DNA of 64,000 nucleotides from Occultella gossypii (GCF_019947135.1 NZ_JAGSHT010000012.1:186001-250000), one strand, 5' to 3'. Shown: positions 1 through 8,997, counted from the stretch's first letter. Notes: generated by a model from the sequence alone, not told the origin. A program made the numbers and translations.

Positions 1-1
1 C

Positions 2-127
2 AAGCGCGCTGGCGGCCGACCGGCCGCGGTGTCGGCGGGTGGGGCGGTTGAGCAGGAAAGCGAGCCGGAGGCCATCGCCGAGCCAGCTCCCGCGCCGTCG
101 TCGAAGTCCACGAAGCCCAAGAAGTAG
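2..127 (+). CDS. yidC: YidC/OxaA membrane insertase, C-terminal tail (partial)
   Basis: Only the last 41 codons are inside the window, ending at a TAG stop. They encode a polar, Ala/Pro/Glu-rich stretch that finishes in a Lys-rich tail (SSKSTKPKK). No membrane helix is visible here, so the identification rests on position: yidC directly precedes jag and rsmG in actinobacteria, and actinobacterial YidC proteins usually end in a disordered basic cytoplasmic tail that can contact ribosomes. YidC inserts and folds inner-membrane proteins. The call is an inference from gene order and could be wrong in detail. Confidence 0.6.
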   Translation, partial: KRAGGRPAAVSAGGAVEQESEPEAIAEPAPAPSSKSTKPKK

Positions 128-159
128 CGCTGAGAGCGCCCCACAGCCCGAGAGGTCCG

Positions 160-732
160 ATGATGACGAACGACACCAACCAGGTCGAGACAGCGGTCAC
201 TCCCGCTGACGCGGTCGCCGACGCCAAGCCCGCTACCGACGAGGTGGCCCCCAGCAACCGGCTCGAGGAGGAGGGTGAGATCGCGGCCGACTACCTCGAG
301 GAACTGCTCGATATTGCGGATCTGGACGGCGACATCGACATTGACGTCGACCACGGTCGCGCGGCTGTCGAGATCGTGACCGATTCGGATGATGCGAATT
401 CGCTCAAGCGGCTCATCGGCGACGAGGGTGAGGTCCTCGACGCACTGCAGGAGTTGACTCGGTTGGCGGTTCAGGCGAAGACGGGTGAGCGGAGCCGGCT
501 GATGCTGGATGTCGCTGGTCACCGACAGGCACGCAAGGTTGAGCTCACGGCGATCGCCCAGGAGGCGATCGACCGTGCGCGAGCCGAAGGCGCCGACGTT
601 TCGCTCCCCGCGATGAACCCGTTCGAGCGCAAGGTCATTCATGACGCGGTTGCGACGGCGTCCCTCATCAGTGATTCCGAGGGTGTGGAGCCGAAGCGTC
701 ACGTTGTGGTTCGCGCTCCCGCTGCGGATTGA
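160..732 (+). CDS. jag: Jag / KhpB-type RNA-binding protein (KH + R3H)
   Basis: A 190-residue cytoplasmic RNA-binding protein. The N-terminal 45 residues are acidic and low in complexity. A KH-like region follows (about 55-120, with the phrase RLIGDEGEVLDALQELTRLAV), then an R3H domain whose R-x3-H signature is R157/H161 in NPFERKVIHD. Jag/KhpB proteins bind small and messenger RNAs and, in Gram-positives, influence cell elongation and division. A purine-rich ribosome site (gagagg) lies just upstream; two adjacent ATG codons at 160 and 163 are both possible starts. It follows yidC by 32 nt and its stop lies 8 nt before the preferred rsmG start, so the three genes are probably one transcript. 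Confidence 0.9.
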   Translation: MMTNDTNQVETAVTPADAVADAKPATDEVAPSNRLEEEGEIAADYLEELLDIADLDGDIDIDVDHGRAAVEIVTDSDDANSLKRLIGDEGEVLDALQELTRLAVQAKTGERSRLMLDVAGHRQARKVELTAIAQEAIDRARAEGADVSLPAMNPFERKVIHDAVATASLISDSEGVEPKRHVVVRAPAAD

Positions 733-740
733 GAGGGGAC

Positions 741-1406
741 GTGTCCGGTCCGGCGGCGGACGGCGGGGAGTCGACCGAGGATGCGGATGTGGTCGTCGAC
801 GATGCCGCGAGTCGCGCCGTTCTCGGTCTTGCGTGGTCCGGAGCGGCACGGTTCGCAGAGATGCTTGCGGACGAGGGTGAGCTGCGAGGGCTGATCGGTC
901 CGCGCGAGGTGCCGCGGCTCTGGACTCGCCACGTCGTCAACTCTGCGGCGGTGGCGCGATTCCTTCCGGCTTCCGGGTCGCTGGCCGACGTCGGATCTGG
1001 TGCCGGCCTGCCGGGTGTGGTGCTCGCGTTGATGCGACCCGACCTTGACGTGCACCTGATCGAGCCGATGGAGCGTCGGATCGCGTGGTTGGCGGAGGTC
1101 GTCGAAGAACTTGACCTGGACAACGTGACGCTCCACCAGGTTCGGGCCGAGGAGTTGCACGGTCGCCTGCGGGTCACTGCTGTGACAGCGCGCGCCGTTG
1201 CTGCGCTCGGAAAGCTTGCTCGGCTTACGTTGCCTCTGGTGGAACGTGGAGGTGTCCTGCTCGCTCAGAAGGGTCGCCGTGCGGAGGAGGAACTCGCTGA
1301 GGCGGCTCCCGTTCTACGGAAGCTGGGCGTGAAGTCCTTCTCGGTGCATGAGGTCGATCTCCTTGGAGACGGCGAGACGACCAAGGTGGTCGAGGTCCGC
1401 AAGTAG
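741..1406 (+). CDS. rsmG: 16S rRNA (guanine-527-N7)-methyltransferase RsmG
   Basis: A 221-residue SAM-dependent methyltransferase that makes m7G527 in 16S rRNA; loss of this enzyme is a known source of low-level streptomycin resistance. The SAM-binding loop is visible as DVGSGAGLPG near residues 83-92, followed by HLIEPMERR, which holds the acidic residue contacting the ribose. I prefer the GTG at 741 because it has a good ribosome site (gagagggg) 3-9 nt upstream; a TTG at 729 overlaps the jag stop and would add four residues. The stop codon is part of the left arm of a strong hairpin, so the operon probably ends here. Confidence 0.9.
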   Translation: MSGPAADGGESTEDADVVVDDAASRAVLGLAWSGAARFAEMLADEGELRGLIGPREVPRLWTRHVVNSAAVARFLPASGSLADVGSGAGLPGVVLALMRPDLDVHLIEPMERRIAWLAEVVEELDLDNVTLHQVRAEELHGRLRVTAVTARAVAALGKLARLTLPLVERGGVLLAQKGRRAEEELAEAAPVLRKLGVKSFSVHEVDLLGDGETTKVVEVRK

Positions 1407-1432
1407 AACCTAGAACGTATGTTCTAGGTTCT
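1405..1432 (+). terminator. Hairpin at the end of rsmG
   Basis: A perfect 12-bp inverted repeat (arms agaacctagaac and gttctaggttct) around a GTAT loop, followed by TTT. It overlaps the rsmG stop codon and separates the operon from the parS region. The short T run makes it a plausible rather than textbook terminator. The arms contain TAGAAC twice in direct order, so an operator role cannot be excluded. Confidence 0.6.
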
Positions 1433-1635
1433 TTGTGGCGTCTTGGAGTCCTGAGTTCACTTGCTTATCGGCGCAATGCGCGAGCGGTGTCCCGGTGTGG
1501 TCGCGGCCGGCCGGCCCGGCTCTGTGCGCATCGCAAGGGCCGGTCCCGTCGTCCCAGGTGCTCTCGGCCGGTGCAGTTTGGCGATGAGTGTTGTGGTTGC
1601 GAATGGGTGCCAGCGGCGTGCTCGTCGGGGTGATG

Positions 1636-1649
1636 GTTTCACGTGGAAC
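1636..1649 (+). promoter_or_regulatory. parS: parS site 1
   Basis: gtttcacgtggaac: one mismatch from the palindromic consensus gtttcacgtgaaac bound by ParB. Confidence 0.9.
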
Positions 1650-1849
1650 GGCTCCGAGCGCAAGGCAGAGCCGGCGGAGTCCGGCCCTCAGCGCCAAGCC
1701 GGTGAGCCTGGGGCGACGCGGACCAGTCCGGCAGAGGCCTGCCCCGACGTCACCAGGTCGCTCCTGTCGGACCCGACTCGATGTGGTGCGGCGATCCGGG
1801 TCGTCCGGCCCTGCTGACTTGCGGGACTCTCGACTGCTATCTTGCGGTC

Positions 1850-1863
1850 GTTTCACGTGGAAC
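1850..1863 (+). promoter_or_regulatory. parS: parS site 2
   Basis: gtttcacgtggaac, the same one-mismatch variant as site 1. Confidence 0.9.
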
Positions 1864-2078
1864 TGAGTCGCCGTGCGATCGGCGTTCCGAGTAGGTTCCG
1901 GTCGAGTCCAGACCTCACCCGCGGTGAAGCGGTCCGCTGAGGGATCTGCGAGTTCGTCAGATGTGGCCGACGGCGTACTGTTGTGTCATTGAGGTGCGGG
2001 CGTCTGTCCTCCCGGAGGCGGTTGTCACGTTGACCCGCACATGGTTCGGGAACGTGTGGTGTGACCGTGTCGCATTCC

Positions 2079-2092
2079 GTTTGACGTGAATC
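2079..2092 (+). promoter_or_regulatory. Degenerate parS-like site
   Basis: gtttgacgtgaatc, two mismatches from consensus, 45 nt before a perfect site. It may be a decayed parS; binding is uncertain. Confidence 0.4.
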
Positions 2093-2136
2093 GTCACTGG
2101 TCTGCACCGTGCGTAGCTCCACGGGAATCAGCACCC

Positions 2137-2150
2137 GTTTCACGTGAAAC
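2137..2150 (+). promoter_or_regulatory. parS: parS site 3 (perfect)
   Basis: gtttcacgtgaaac, a perfect palindrome and exact match to the bacterial parS consensus. Confidence 0.95.
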
Positions 2151-2305
2151 GTCGCGGGTGTGCGGTTGCGGTTCTCCAGAAGTCGGGCACCGCTTCGGGT
2201 GAGAGTTCCACGGTCTGTACTCGCGGTGCTCCGCTTGTCGGAACTGCCCCACGCGGCGTATCAGCCTGTTCTCCATCGTCAGTGCCGCCTGCGTTTGTCG
2301 GCTCT

Positions 2306-2319
2306 GTTTCACGTGGAAC
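2306..2319 (+). promoter_or_regulatory. parS: parS site 4
   Basis: gtttcacgtggaac, one mismatch. Weaker look-alikes with four mismatches each occur nearby at 2369-2382 and 2431-2444. Confidence 0.9.
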
Positions 2320-2486
2320 GTTGCCCGGCGATGGTGGGACGCCTGGCAAGTGTCCCTTTGGTGATGCGGTCCGACGTGGAGCGGTATCCGCCGTTGGTGG
2401 ATTGACGGGTCTCATCTTGTAGCCGGCCCAGATCGACATGGAACATGACGAGAGGGTCGTTGGTGAACCCTCCTCGCTCCGGATCT

Positions 2487-2500
2487 GTTTCACGTGAATC
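2487..2500 (+). promoter_or_regulatory. parS: parS site 5
   Basis: gtttcacgtgaatc, one mismatch, at a different position from the common variant. Confidence 0.8.
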
Positions 2501-2845
2501 CTCCCCGTTCCATCGCGCGCCGAGAGCGCGCGAAGGGTTCGATCTGGTCGACTTGCGGAGGGCCGGTCCAGCGGGCGCCTCAGCGACCTGCTCGAGGAGG
2601 CGGCGCCGCACCCGGGCCCGTGGGAGGGTCCGTCCGCTGGGACGAAATGTTCGAGAGGCTGTGGTGTGTTGTGGCGGCCGGTCCTACCTGCCTCCATGGG
2701 GTGGCACTGACGACCGCGGCGTATCGCGCAGGCTCTGGATGTCTGCGCCCGGTGCGGTTGCTGCCATACGCTTCTGGTAGTTGCGTCGCTCGCGTTGCTC
2801 CCGAGGTGCCACGGAGGCTATGAAGAGGGTGTTGATGGGGTCCGT

Positions 2846-2859
2846 GTTTCACGTGAAAC
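2846..2859 (+). promoter_or_regulatory. parS: parS site 6 (perfect)
   Basis: gtttcacgtgaaac, exact consensus, preceded by T as in the 16-mer consensus. Confidence 0.95.
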
Positions 2860-2994
2860 GGGGCGACGGTTCATTGCCCGCCCTGTCCTGGATCTTCAAC
2901 TGCGTTCCTCAGCGACCTAGGAATGAGCCGATCACGTCGGTGAATGGATACGCAGCATTGCCACGGGTGTGATCCGTGACAAGCAGCGGGTTCG

Positions 2995-3008
2995 GTTTCA
3001 CGTGGAAC
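2995..3008 (+). promoter_or_regulatory. parS: parS site 7
   Basis: gtttcacgtggaac, one mismatch. Confidence 0.9.
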
Positions 3009-3169
3009 TCCGGCACGTATGGTTCGCTCGGAACGGTGGTTGGCGTGCGAGCTGGCGCTCTAGTCGGAGCGTGCGCAGCGCCGATGGCCTGGCGCATGAC
3101 TGCGACTGCGGCGCAGGCCGATGCGCGCATGCTGGTCGTGGCTGGGTCCAACGAGCACTGGTCGAGGTG

Positions 3170-3183
3170 GTTTCACGTGAAAC
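3170..3183 (+). promoter_or_regulatory. parS: parS site 8 (perfect)
   Basis: gtttcacgtgaaac, exact consensus. Confidence 0.95.
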
Positions 3184-3473
3184 CCCTCGCCGCGTCGGGA
3201 GAGGTCGGCAGACGTCCGCGAGACTCATCTACCTGGCCTGCATGGGTGTCCGCTTGACGGTGAACTCCTATCGCCAGCGCTGAGCGGTACTGGCTGCGGT
3301 GAACGCGGCGCGGCGGCATGGCGAGGTCGGAGGGCTCGGGCGCATTGCTGCCGGCTGCCGGCTACCTGCTGCTGACTCCCGGCTGCCGATCGCACGCTGG
3401 CGGCCGGTCGCGGGGCTTGGGGGTCCGGGGTGCCAAACGGCGGCCGCGTGCGTTAAGCCGAGGCAATGATCCT

Positions 3474-3487
3474 GTTCCACGTGAAAC
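3474..3487 (-). promoter_or_regulatory. parS: parS site 9
   Basis: gttccacgtgaaac on the plus strand, which is the common variant gtttcacgtggaac in the opposite orientation. Confidence 0.9.
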
Positions 3488-3767
3488 GGGGCTACCCCAC
3501 GCACGTCTACCGGGCCGCACAGCTCCGCGCCACGTGGTCCAACTCGACTGGATGCACCTCGTGCTCGCTACGGCTTCATGTGCGTTCATGCACACGGCGA
3601 CACGTCGCCGACGGCCTCGCCCGCGTCGTGCGGCGACCGTGCTGATCGTCTCTCGCATGGACCCGGGTGTGACCGGCTGGTCGTGTGGACGTAGCCGACG
3701 GCCGGGTTCGCGAGTTCAGTTTCCCTTGACGGCGTGCGGGTCCGCCACCTGGATCGGAGTGGCCAAC

Positions 3768-3781
3768 GTTTCACGTGGAAC
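3768..3781 (+). promoter_or_regulatory. parS: parS site 10
   Basis: gtttcacgtggaac, one mismatch. Confidence 0.9.
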
Positions 3782-3970
3782 ACCATGGTTGCTCGATATT
3801 GCCAGAGCGGTTCGAGCCGGCGTGAAGGCGGGAGACGCCAGCGCGCTCCCCAGCGGTGCACCTGTCGACGTATCGCTATGTACCCGAGTCGCGGCGCTGT
3901 TCAAGGCGAACGCGGCACATCTCCCGGCTGCGCCGTCGTGCACATCGCGTTCGTTTGGTTCCTACGGCCG

Positions 3971-3984
3971 GTTCCACGTGAAAC
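3971..3984 (-). promoter_or_regulatory. parS: parS site 11
   Basis: gttccacgtgaaac on the plus strand (inverted variant). It is 22 nt from site 12, about two helical turns, so ParB could bind both on one DNA face. Confidence 0.9.
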
Positions 3985-3992
3985 GAGGCGTC

Positions 3993-4006
3993 GTTCCACG
4001 TGAAAC
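3993..4006 (-). promoter_or_regulatory. parS: parS site 12, closest to parA
   Basis: gttccacgtgaaac on the plus strand (inverted variant). It lies just upstream of the candidate parA promoter, so ParB bound or spreading here could repress parAB. A weaker match (gctccacgtggatc, 4107-4120) overlaps the proposed parA start. Confidence 0.9.
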
Positions 4007-4113
4007 AACACATGACGACACGTACACGACGCGCGGGTGCGGATGGTCTGAGCGGCACCGGAACACGCTTAGGCTGTGGTGGTACGCCAATCCCCCTCGA
4101 ATGGACGCTCCAC

Positions 4114-5223
4114 GTGGATCAGGAAGACACCGGTGTCGTCGGTCAGACACCCACGGATGTCACATCACCGCTCTCATCCGAGGAGGAGCGCCGACTCGAG
4201 CTGATGTCGGCCATCCCGCTGATGGACGAGACGACGCCTCTCGCAGCCGAACTCGCCGTCGATGCCCGCCGCAGGATCGAGCTCGCGGGCCGGAGGTTCC
4301 CTCCGCCGTGGCAGACCCGGGTCTTCACCGTCGCGAACCAGAAGGGCGGTGTTGGCAAGACCACGACAACCGTGAACCTGGCTGCTGCGCTCGCGAAGGC
4401 CGGCCTGAAGGTCCTCGTTATTGATAATGATCCTCAAGGAAACGCCTCCACAGCGCTTGGGATCGAACACCATAGTGGCGTCCCGTCGACATACGACATC
4501 CTGATCAACGACGTTCCGATCTCCGAGGTGATCCAGGAGAGCGACGTGATCCCGGGCCTGTACTGCGTCCCGGCGACGATCGATCTCTCCGGCGCGGAGA
4601 TCGAACTGGTGTCGGTCGTGGCAAGGGAGAACCGGCTGCGCAATGCACTGGCCGCCTATCTCAAGGAACGGTCACGAGATGGTCAACCGCGGATCGACTA
4701 CGTCTTTGTGGATTGCCCGCCGAGTCTCGGACTGCTCACGGTGAACGCATTCGTCACCGCACGCGAGGTGCTGATCCCGATCCAGTGCGAGTACTACGCC
4801 CTTGAGGGCCTCAGCCAACTCCTGAACAACATCAACCTCATTCGGGCCCACCTGAATCCCGCGCTGCACGTATCCACGATCCTGCTGACGATGTTCGACG
4901 GTCGCACGAACCTTGCCCACCAGGTCGCCGAAGAGGTGCGCGAGCACTTCCCGGACCAGACCCTCCACACCTCCATCCCGCGGTCCGTCCGTATCTCGGA
5001 GGCGCCGAGCTACGGACAGACCGTCCTGACCTATGACGCAGGGTCCTCCGGGGCGCTCGCCTACCTCGAGGCAGCACGCGAGATCGCGAAGAGAGGGGCG
5101 CTGCCCCCCGAGACGTCGGTCGATCAGGCAGTCGATGAGTCGTCCACCCAGGAGCAGTCCGTAGACCAGGAACTCGGCGAAGCGTCCACCGAGGCGCCCG
5201 AGGTTGAGGGAGCGAACCGATGA
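4114..5223 (+). CDS. parA: Chromosome-partitioning ATPase ParA (Soj)
   Basis: A ParA/Soj ATPase that forms a DNA-bound gradient pulling ParB-parS complexes apart. The deviant Walker A loop KGGVGKTT is at residues 77-84 in [14 protein letters not shown]; Walker A' ([11 protein letters not shown]) and Walker B ([17 protein letters not shown]) follow. The acidic C-terminus (about 325-369) is disordered. The start is uncertain. GTG 4114 gives 369 residues; an upstream ATG at 4012 would add 34 residues containing a TTA codon (4069), rare in such genomes, and would span a promoter-like TAGGCT. ATG 4204 is also possible. The gene overlaps parB by 4 nt (ATGA), so the two are translationally coupled. 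Confidence 0.92.
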   Translation: MDQEDTGVVGQTPTDVTSPLSSEEERRLELMSAIPLMDETTPLAAELAVDARRRIELAGRRFPPPWQTRVFTVANQKGGVGKTTTTVNLAAALAKAGLKVLVIDNDPQGNASTALGIEHHSGVPSTYDILINDVPISEVIQESDVIPGLYCVPATIDLSGAEIELVSVVARENRLRNALAAYLKERSRDGQPRIDYVFVDCPPSLGLLTVNAFVTAREVLIPIQCEYYALEGLSQLLNNINLIRAHLNPALHVSTILLTMFDGRTNLAHQVAEEVREHFPDQTLHTSIPRSVRISEAPSYGQTVLTYDAGSSGALAYLEAAREIAKRGALPPETSVDQAVDESSTQEQSVDQELGEASTEAPEVEGANR

Positions 5224-6482
5224 GCGAGCGTCGACGAGGACTTGGCCGAGGGCTCGGCGCGCTGATTCCGACCACACCGCCGTCGGGCGGCGGCGGGGCA
5301 GGGCGGCCGGTCGACGTGTTCTTCCCGGACTCCCGTGGCGCGGCGACGGCAGTGGCGACACCACCGGACCCGGTTGCTGAGTCGGCGTCGCAGAGTCCGC
5401 AGTCCCCGACGGTCCCGAGCGCGAACGAGCCGGCGACGGCCTTGGTCGCAGGCGCGGTCGATTCCGAGACCGCGGTGAGCGAATCGAGCCTCGCGCCGTC
5501 CGACGACTCGACCGAGGGCCCCGAGGACTCCGTCGATGCGATCACCGGCCCGGCGGCTACGGTCTTCGAGGTCACGGACCGTGCGCCAGCGGCAGGCGAG
5601 CGACAGCCTGGATTCGATGACGGCGAGCTTCGGCCGGTGCCCGGGGCAAGGTTCGCCGAACTCCCACTGGATGCGATCCGCCCGAACGCGAGCCAGCCCC
5701 GTCAGGTGTTCGACGAGGACGACCTCGAGGAGCTCGCGGGCTCGATCCGTGAGGTCGGCGTCCTGCAGCCGGTCGTCGTGCGCCCCTCGGGCACCGACGT
5801 CGAGGGACGTCCCACCTACGAACTGATCATGGGTGAGCGCCGGTGGCGCGCATCCCGGCTCGCCGGGAATGACACGGTACCCGCGATCATCCGGGACACC
5901 GCCCAGGACGACATGCTCCGGGACGCGCTCCTGGAGAACCTGCACCGGGCGCAACTGAACCCGCTCGAGGAAGCGGCCGCATACCAGCAGCTACTGGACG
6001 ACTTCGGGTGCACCCACGATCAGCTGGCAACCAAGATTGCCCGGTCCCGGCCACAGATCTCGAACACTCTCCGACTGCTCAAGCTGCCACCCCTGGTCCA
6101 GCGCCGGGTCGCGGCCGGAGTCCTGTCCGCGGGCCACGCCCGTGCGCTGCTCGGACTGCCCGACGGCGGCGCGATGGAGCGGCTCGCGCAACGGATCGTC
6201 GCCGAGGGGCTGAGCGTTCGCGCGACCGAGGAGATCGTCACCCTCGGTGACGACCCCACCCAACCTGAGATGCGGCGGCGCCCGCGAGCCGGCGAGCACA
6301 GCGAAGCACTCGACAACCTCGCCAGCCGGCTCTCGGACCGACTCGACACGAAGGTCAAGGTAAACCTAGGTCAGCGTAAAGGCCGCATCAATATTGAGTT
6401 TGCAAGCGTGCAAGACCTCAATCGCATCCTGAACGCCCTCACTCCCGACGATCCGGGCGTGCTCCAGCCGACCGCCGAGTGA
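5220..6482 (+). CDS. parB: Chromosome-partitioning protein ParB (CTP-dependent clamp)
   Basis: A 420-residue ParB that binds the parS sites upstream. The N-terminus carries the basic ParA-activating motif [14 protein letters not shown]. An unusually long Pro/Ala/acidic linker (about 18-135) follows. Then come the ParB/Srx CTP-binding domain ([30 protein letters not shown] near 205-212), a helix-turn-helix parS reader ([19 protein letters not shown], about 270-290) and a C-terminal dimerisation region ([15 protein letters not shown]). The start ATG overlaps the parA stop. A hairpin lies directly after the stop, between parB and the convergent ddl. Confidence 0.95.
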   Translation: MSERRRGLGRGLGALIPTTPPSGGGGAGRPVDVFFPDSRGAATAVATPPDPVAESASQSPQSPTVPSANEPATALVAGAVDSETAVSESSLAPSDDSTEGPEDSVDAITGPAATVFEVTDRAPAAGERQPGFDDGELRPVPGARFAELPLDAIRPNASQPRQVFDEDDLEELAGSIREVGVLQPVVVRPSGTDVEGRPTYELIMGERRWRASRLAGNDTVPAIIRDTAQDDMLRDALLENLHRAQLNPLEEAAAYQQLLDDFGCTHDQLATKIARSRPQISNTLRLLKLPPLVQRRVAAGVLSAGHARALLGLPDGGAMERLAQRIVAEGLSVRATEEIVTLGDDPTQPEMRRRPRAGEHSEALDNLASRLSDRLDTKVKVNLGQRKGRINIEFASVQDLNRILNALTPDDPGVLQPTAE

Positions 6483-6485
6483 GGC

Positions 6486-6507
6486 CGCGAGGCTGACCCG
6501 CCTCGCG
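6486..6507. terminator. Hairpin between convergent parB and ddl
   Basis: An 8-bp stem (cgcgaggc / gcctcgcg) with a 6-nt loop, placed 4 nt after the parB stop and 2 nt beyond the ddl stop. Position supports a shared terminator; there is no clear T run. Confidence 0.5.
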
Positions 6508-6508
6508 C

Positions 6509-7486
6509 TCAGTCCCGCTGGGTGAGGCGGGCCGCGGCCACGATGCTCCGGTACAGGTCACCGAGCGGCTGTGCGCCGGCCTGGGCCGCTTGCGGGAGCA
6601 ACGAGGTCTCGGTCATGCCCGGGGCGACGTTCACCTCGAGGAACCAGGGCACGTCGTCGGCGTCCACGATCATGTCCGTGCGGGAGAGATGGCTCAGACC
6701 CAACGTGCGATGGGCGAGGACCGCGAGGTCGGCCGCCGCGCGCTCGGCCTGCGGGGTCAGCCGAGCCGGCGCGAAGTACTCGGTGCGGCCCGGGTTGTAG
6801 CGGGCGTCATAGTCGTAGGCGCCGTCGGTGGAGATCTCCACGGCGGGCAACGCCACAGGACCCTCGCCCACGTCGACGACGGACACTGCCAGCTCGGTCC
6901 CGACGATCACTCGCTCGAGCAGGGCGTTCTCCCCGTAGGAGAAGCAGGTGACCATCGCCCGGGGCAGTTCCTTGGCGTCGGTCACCACGGACACTCCGAG
7001 CGCGGAGCCCCCCTTGGCCGGCTTGACCACCAGCGGCAGGGCGAGCCGCTCGAGCACGATGTCGAGGACCGCCTGTGCGCCGACCTCCCGGAACAGCGAC
7101 TGGGGCAAACTCGCGAACTCCGGGGTGTACGCACCGGCCCGGGCCATCAGTGTCTTGGAGACCGGCTTGCTCCAGGCGATCCGGGAGCCGGCCGAGTCGG
7201 TGCCCACGTAGGGCACGCCGACGAGCTCGAGCAGGTCACGGATCGAGCCGTCCTCACCCGTGGCACCGTGCAGGATCGGCCACACGACGTCCGGGCGTGC
7301 CGACTCCAGGTAGCTCAGCAGGCCCGCGTCGACGTCGCGGACGCTGACGGACATCCCGAGCGCCCGGAGCGCCTCCGCGACCCGTCGCCCGGACCGGAGC
7401 GAGACGTCCCGTTCGTGCGACAGCCCTCCCGCGAGGATCAGCAGTTCGAGGGGTGCTCCGGCAGCGTCGGGTGCGGCGGCGTCCAT
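6509..7486 (-). CDS. D-alanine--D-alanine ligase family protein (ATP-grasp)
   Basis: A 325-residue ATP-grasp enzyme predicted to join two D-alanines for peptidoglycan precursors. Visible family marks are the N-terminal LAGGLSHERDVSLRSG, PILHGATGEDGSIRDLLELVGVPYVG, the ATP-grasp lysine region LPLVVKPAKGGSALGVSVV, and the metal-binding end FLEVNVAPGMTETSLLPQAAQ. It is shorter than typical E. coli-like Ddl/VanA proteins of about 350-370 residues. Some actinobacteria keep a second Ddl elsewhere, so this may be a paralogue rather than the main ligase. It is the last gene of the minus-strand run, 12 nt after the aminotransferase. Confidence 0.85.
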   Translation of the reverse strand: MDAAAPDAAGAPLELLILAGGLSHERDVSLRSGRRVAEALRALGMSVSVRDVDAGLLSYLESARPDVVWPILHGATGEDGSIRDLLELVGVPYVGTDSAGSRIAWSKPVSKTLMARAGAYTPEFASLPQSLFREVGAQAVLDIVLERLALPLVVKPAKGGSALGVSVVTDAKELPRAMVTCFSYGENALLERVIVGTELAVSVVDVGEGPVALPAVEISTDGAYDYDARYNPGRTEYFAPARLTPQAERAAADLAVLAHRTLGLSHLSRTDMIVDADDVPWFLEVNVAPGMTETSLLPQAAQAGAQPLGDLYRSIVAAARLTQRD

Positions 7487-7498
7487 GGTGTTGAGTCC

Positions 7499-8920
7499 TC
7501 AGGCCTGGTTCGGGGAGGGGGCTTGGGTCCCGCGGACCACCTGGGTGGCGGCACCGGTCCCGAACATGCGCACCAGCTCGTACTCGTCGTTGACGACGGT
7601 CGCAAGCCGGCGGACGCCCTCCTGGATTCGTTCGGGTGTGGGATAGCAGAACGAGAGCCGCATGTGGTCCTGACCCTGACCGTCGGCGTAGAAGGCCGTG
7701 CCCGGGACGTAGGCGACGAGGCCGGTGACCGCGCGCGGGAGCATCGCCTGCGCATCGAGGCCGGCGGGCAGCGTGACCCAGGTGTAGAACCCGCCGGCGG
7801 GCACCGTCCAGGTGGCGGCCGGCATGTGCTCGGCCAGGGCGGCGAGCATGGCGTCCCGACGCTCCCGGTAGACCTCCCGGAAGGATTTGACCTGGCCCCG
7901 CCAGTCGCAGGTGCTCAGGTAGGTGGAGACCGAGAGCTGGCTCATCATCGACGGGCACAGGATCGCCGACTCGCTGGCCAGGACGAGTCGCTCGCGGACG
8001 GCGTGTGGGGCAACGGCCCAGCCCACCCGGTACCCGGGCGCGAACGTCTTCGAGAACGAGCCCAGGTACACGACCGCTTCGGGGTCGTAGGAGTGCAGTG
8101 CGGGCAACGGGTCGCCGTCGAAGCCGAGGAGCCCGTACGGGTTGTCCTCTAGCACCAGGACGCCGTGGCGCTTGGCGATCTCGACGATCCGCGGGCGTCG
8201 CTCGAGGGAGAGCGTGACCCCGGCCGGATTGTGGAAGTTCGGGACCGTGTACAGCAGCTTGACCCGGCGCCCCTCCGCGCTGAGCCGGGTGAGGGTCTCC
8301 TCCAGGGCCTCGGGGATGAGCCCGGCGTCGTCCATGTCCACGTGCACGACATCCGCCTGGTACGCACGGAACACGCCGAGGGCGCCCACGTAGCTGGGGG
8401 CCTCCGCGACGACCACGTCGCCCGGGTCGATGAAGATCCGCGTGACCAGATCCAGCGCCTGCTGCGAGCCGGTGGTCACCACGACGTCGTCCGAGTGGGC
8501 CTGGATGCCCTCGAGGGACATCACCTCGAGAATCTGCTCGCGCAGCGCCTCCTCACCCTGACCGGAGCCGTACTGCAGCGCGACGGCGCCCCGTTCGGTG
8601 AGGAGCCGCTGGGTCAGGTCGGCGATGTTGTCCAGCGGGAGCCCGGCCAGGAACGGCATGCCGCCAGCCAGGGAGACGACCTCAGGACGGTTGGCGACAG
8701 CGAAGAGCGCTCGGATCTCGGAGGCCTTCATCCCGTGGGTCCGGTCGGCATAGTTCCCGAGCCACGGGTCCAGGCGAGTGCCGCGGGCGGGTGTGGTGCC
8801 GCCGGCGGTGGTCGGTGCCGCGGCTGCGGACGGGGCTGCAGGAGCGAAGGCAGCAGCAGCGGCGGCGGCGGCGACGGTGGGCGTCGGCTCGACGGGTGCC
8901 TGCTGGCTGCGTTCGTTCAT
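7499..8920 (-). CDS. PLP-dependent aminotransferase (class I/II, 2-aminoadipate-like)
   Basis: A 473-residue fold-type I aminotransferase. After a disordered Ala-rich N-terminus (about 1-50) come VVSLAGGMPF, the cofactor-stacking region TTGSQQALDLVTRIF, the asparagine/proline region YTVPNFHNPAGVTLSLERR, and the Schiff-base lysine in GSFSKTFAPGYRVGW. It resembles MocR/LysN-like transaminases without the DNA-binding domain. The substrate cannot be told from sequence. The ATG at 8920 is chosen because ggaagg lies upstream; a frame continuing further upstream crosses a terminator-like hairpin and is not protein-like. Its place next to trxA and parB is conserved in many actinobacteria. Confidence 0.88.
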   Translation of the reverse strand: MNERSQQAPVEPTPTVAAAAAAAAFAPAAPSAAAAPTTAGGTTPARGTRLDPWLGNYADRTHGMKASEIRALFAVANRPEVVSLAGGMPFLAGLPLDNIADLTQRLLTERGAVALQYGSGQGEEALREQILEVMSLEGIQAHSDDVVVTTGSQQALDLVTRIFIDPGDVVVAEAPSYVGALGVFRAYQADVVHVDMDDAGLIPEALEETLTRLSAEGRRVKLLYTVPNFHNPAGVTLSLERRPRIVEIAKRHGVLVLEDNPYGLLGFDGDPLPALHSYDPEAVVYLGSFSKTFAPGYRVGWAVAPHAVRERLVLASESAILCPSMMSQLSVSTYLSTCDWRGQVKSFREVYRERRDAMLAALAEHMPAATWTVPAGGFYTWVTLPAGLDAQAMLPRAVTGLVAYVPGTAFYADGQGQDHMRLSFCYPTPERIQEGVRRLATVVNDEYELVRMFGTGAATQVVRGTQAPSPNQA

Positions 8921-8963
8921 TGCGATTGCCTTCCGGAAAATGGGTCGTCGACCTGGAAACGAC

Positions 8964-8997
8964 CGACCCCCCGAGTGTTTCATGTCTCGGGGGGTCG
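8964..8997 (-). terminator. Strong hairpin between trxA and the aminotransferase gene
   Basis: A perfect 12-bp stem (cgaccccccgag / ctcggggggtcg) with a 10-nt loop in the gap downstream of trxA. It probably ends or attenuates the trxB-trxA transcript before the aminotransferase gene. Confidence 0.7.

Larger units (their letters stand above)
1407..4113. other. Gene-free parS-rich centromere region
   Basis: About 2.7 kb between rsmG and parA with no credible gene: reading frames in it are short, lack ribosome sites, mostly run antisense to one another and show no family-like sequence. It contains 12 near-perfect 14-bp parS sites (listed separately) and several decayed ones. ParB dimers load at such sites, slide as CTP clamps and recruit ParA and SMC to segregate the origin. 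No DnaA-box cluster was seen, so it looks like a segregation locus and not oriC itself. A candidate parA promoter (-10-like TAGGCT, 4070-4075) lies at its right end. Confidence 0.85.

Noticed and set aside
1407-4113. Replication origin (oriC)
   Set aside because: No cluster of DnaA boxes or AT-rich unwinding element is visible; the repeats are parS sites. In actinobacteria oriC normally lies near dnaA, outside this window.
3318-4424. Open frame of about 370 codons across the parS region into parA
   Set aside because: It is in a different frame from parA, has no ribosome site, spans several parS sites and shows no family-like sequence. Its open state follows from the high GC content.
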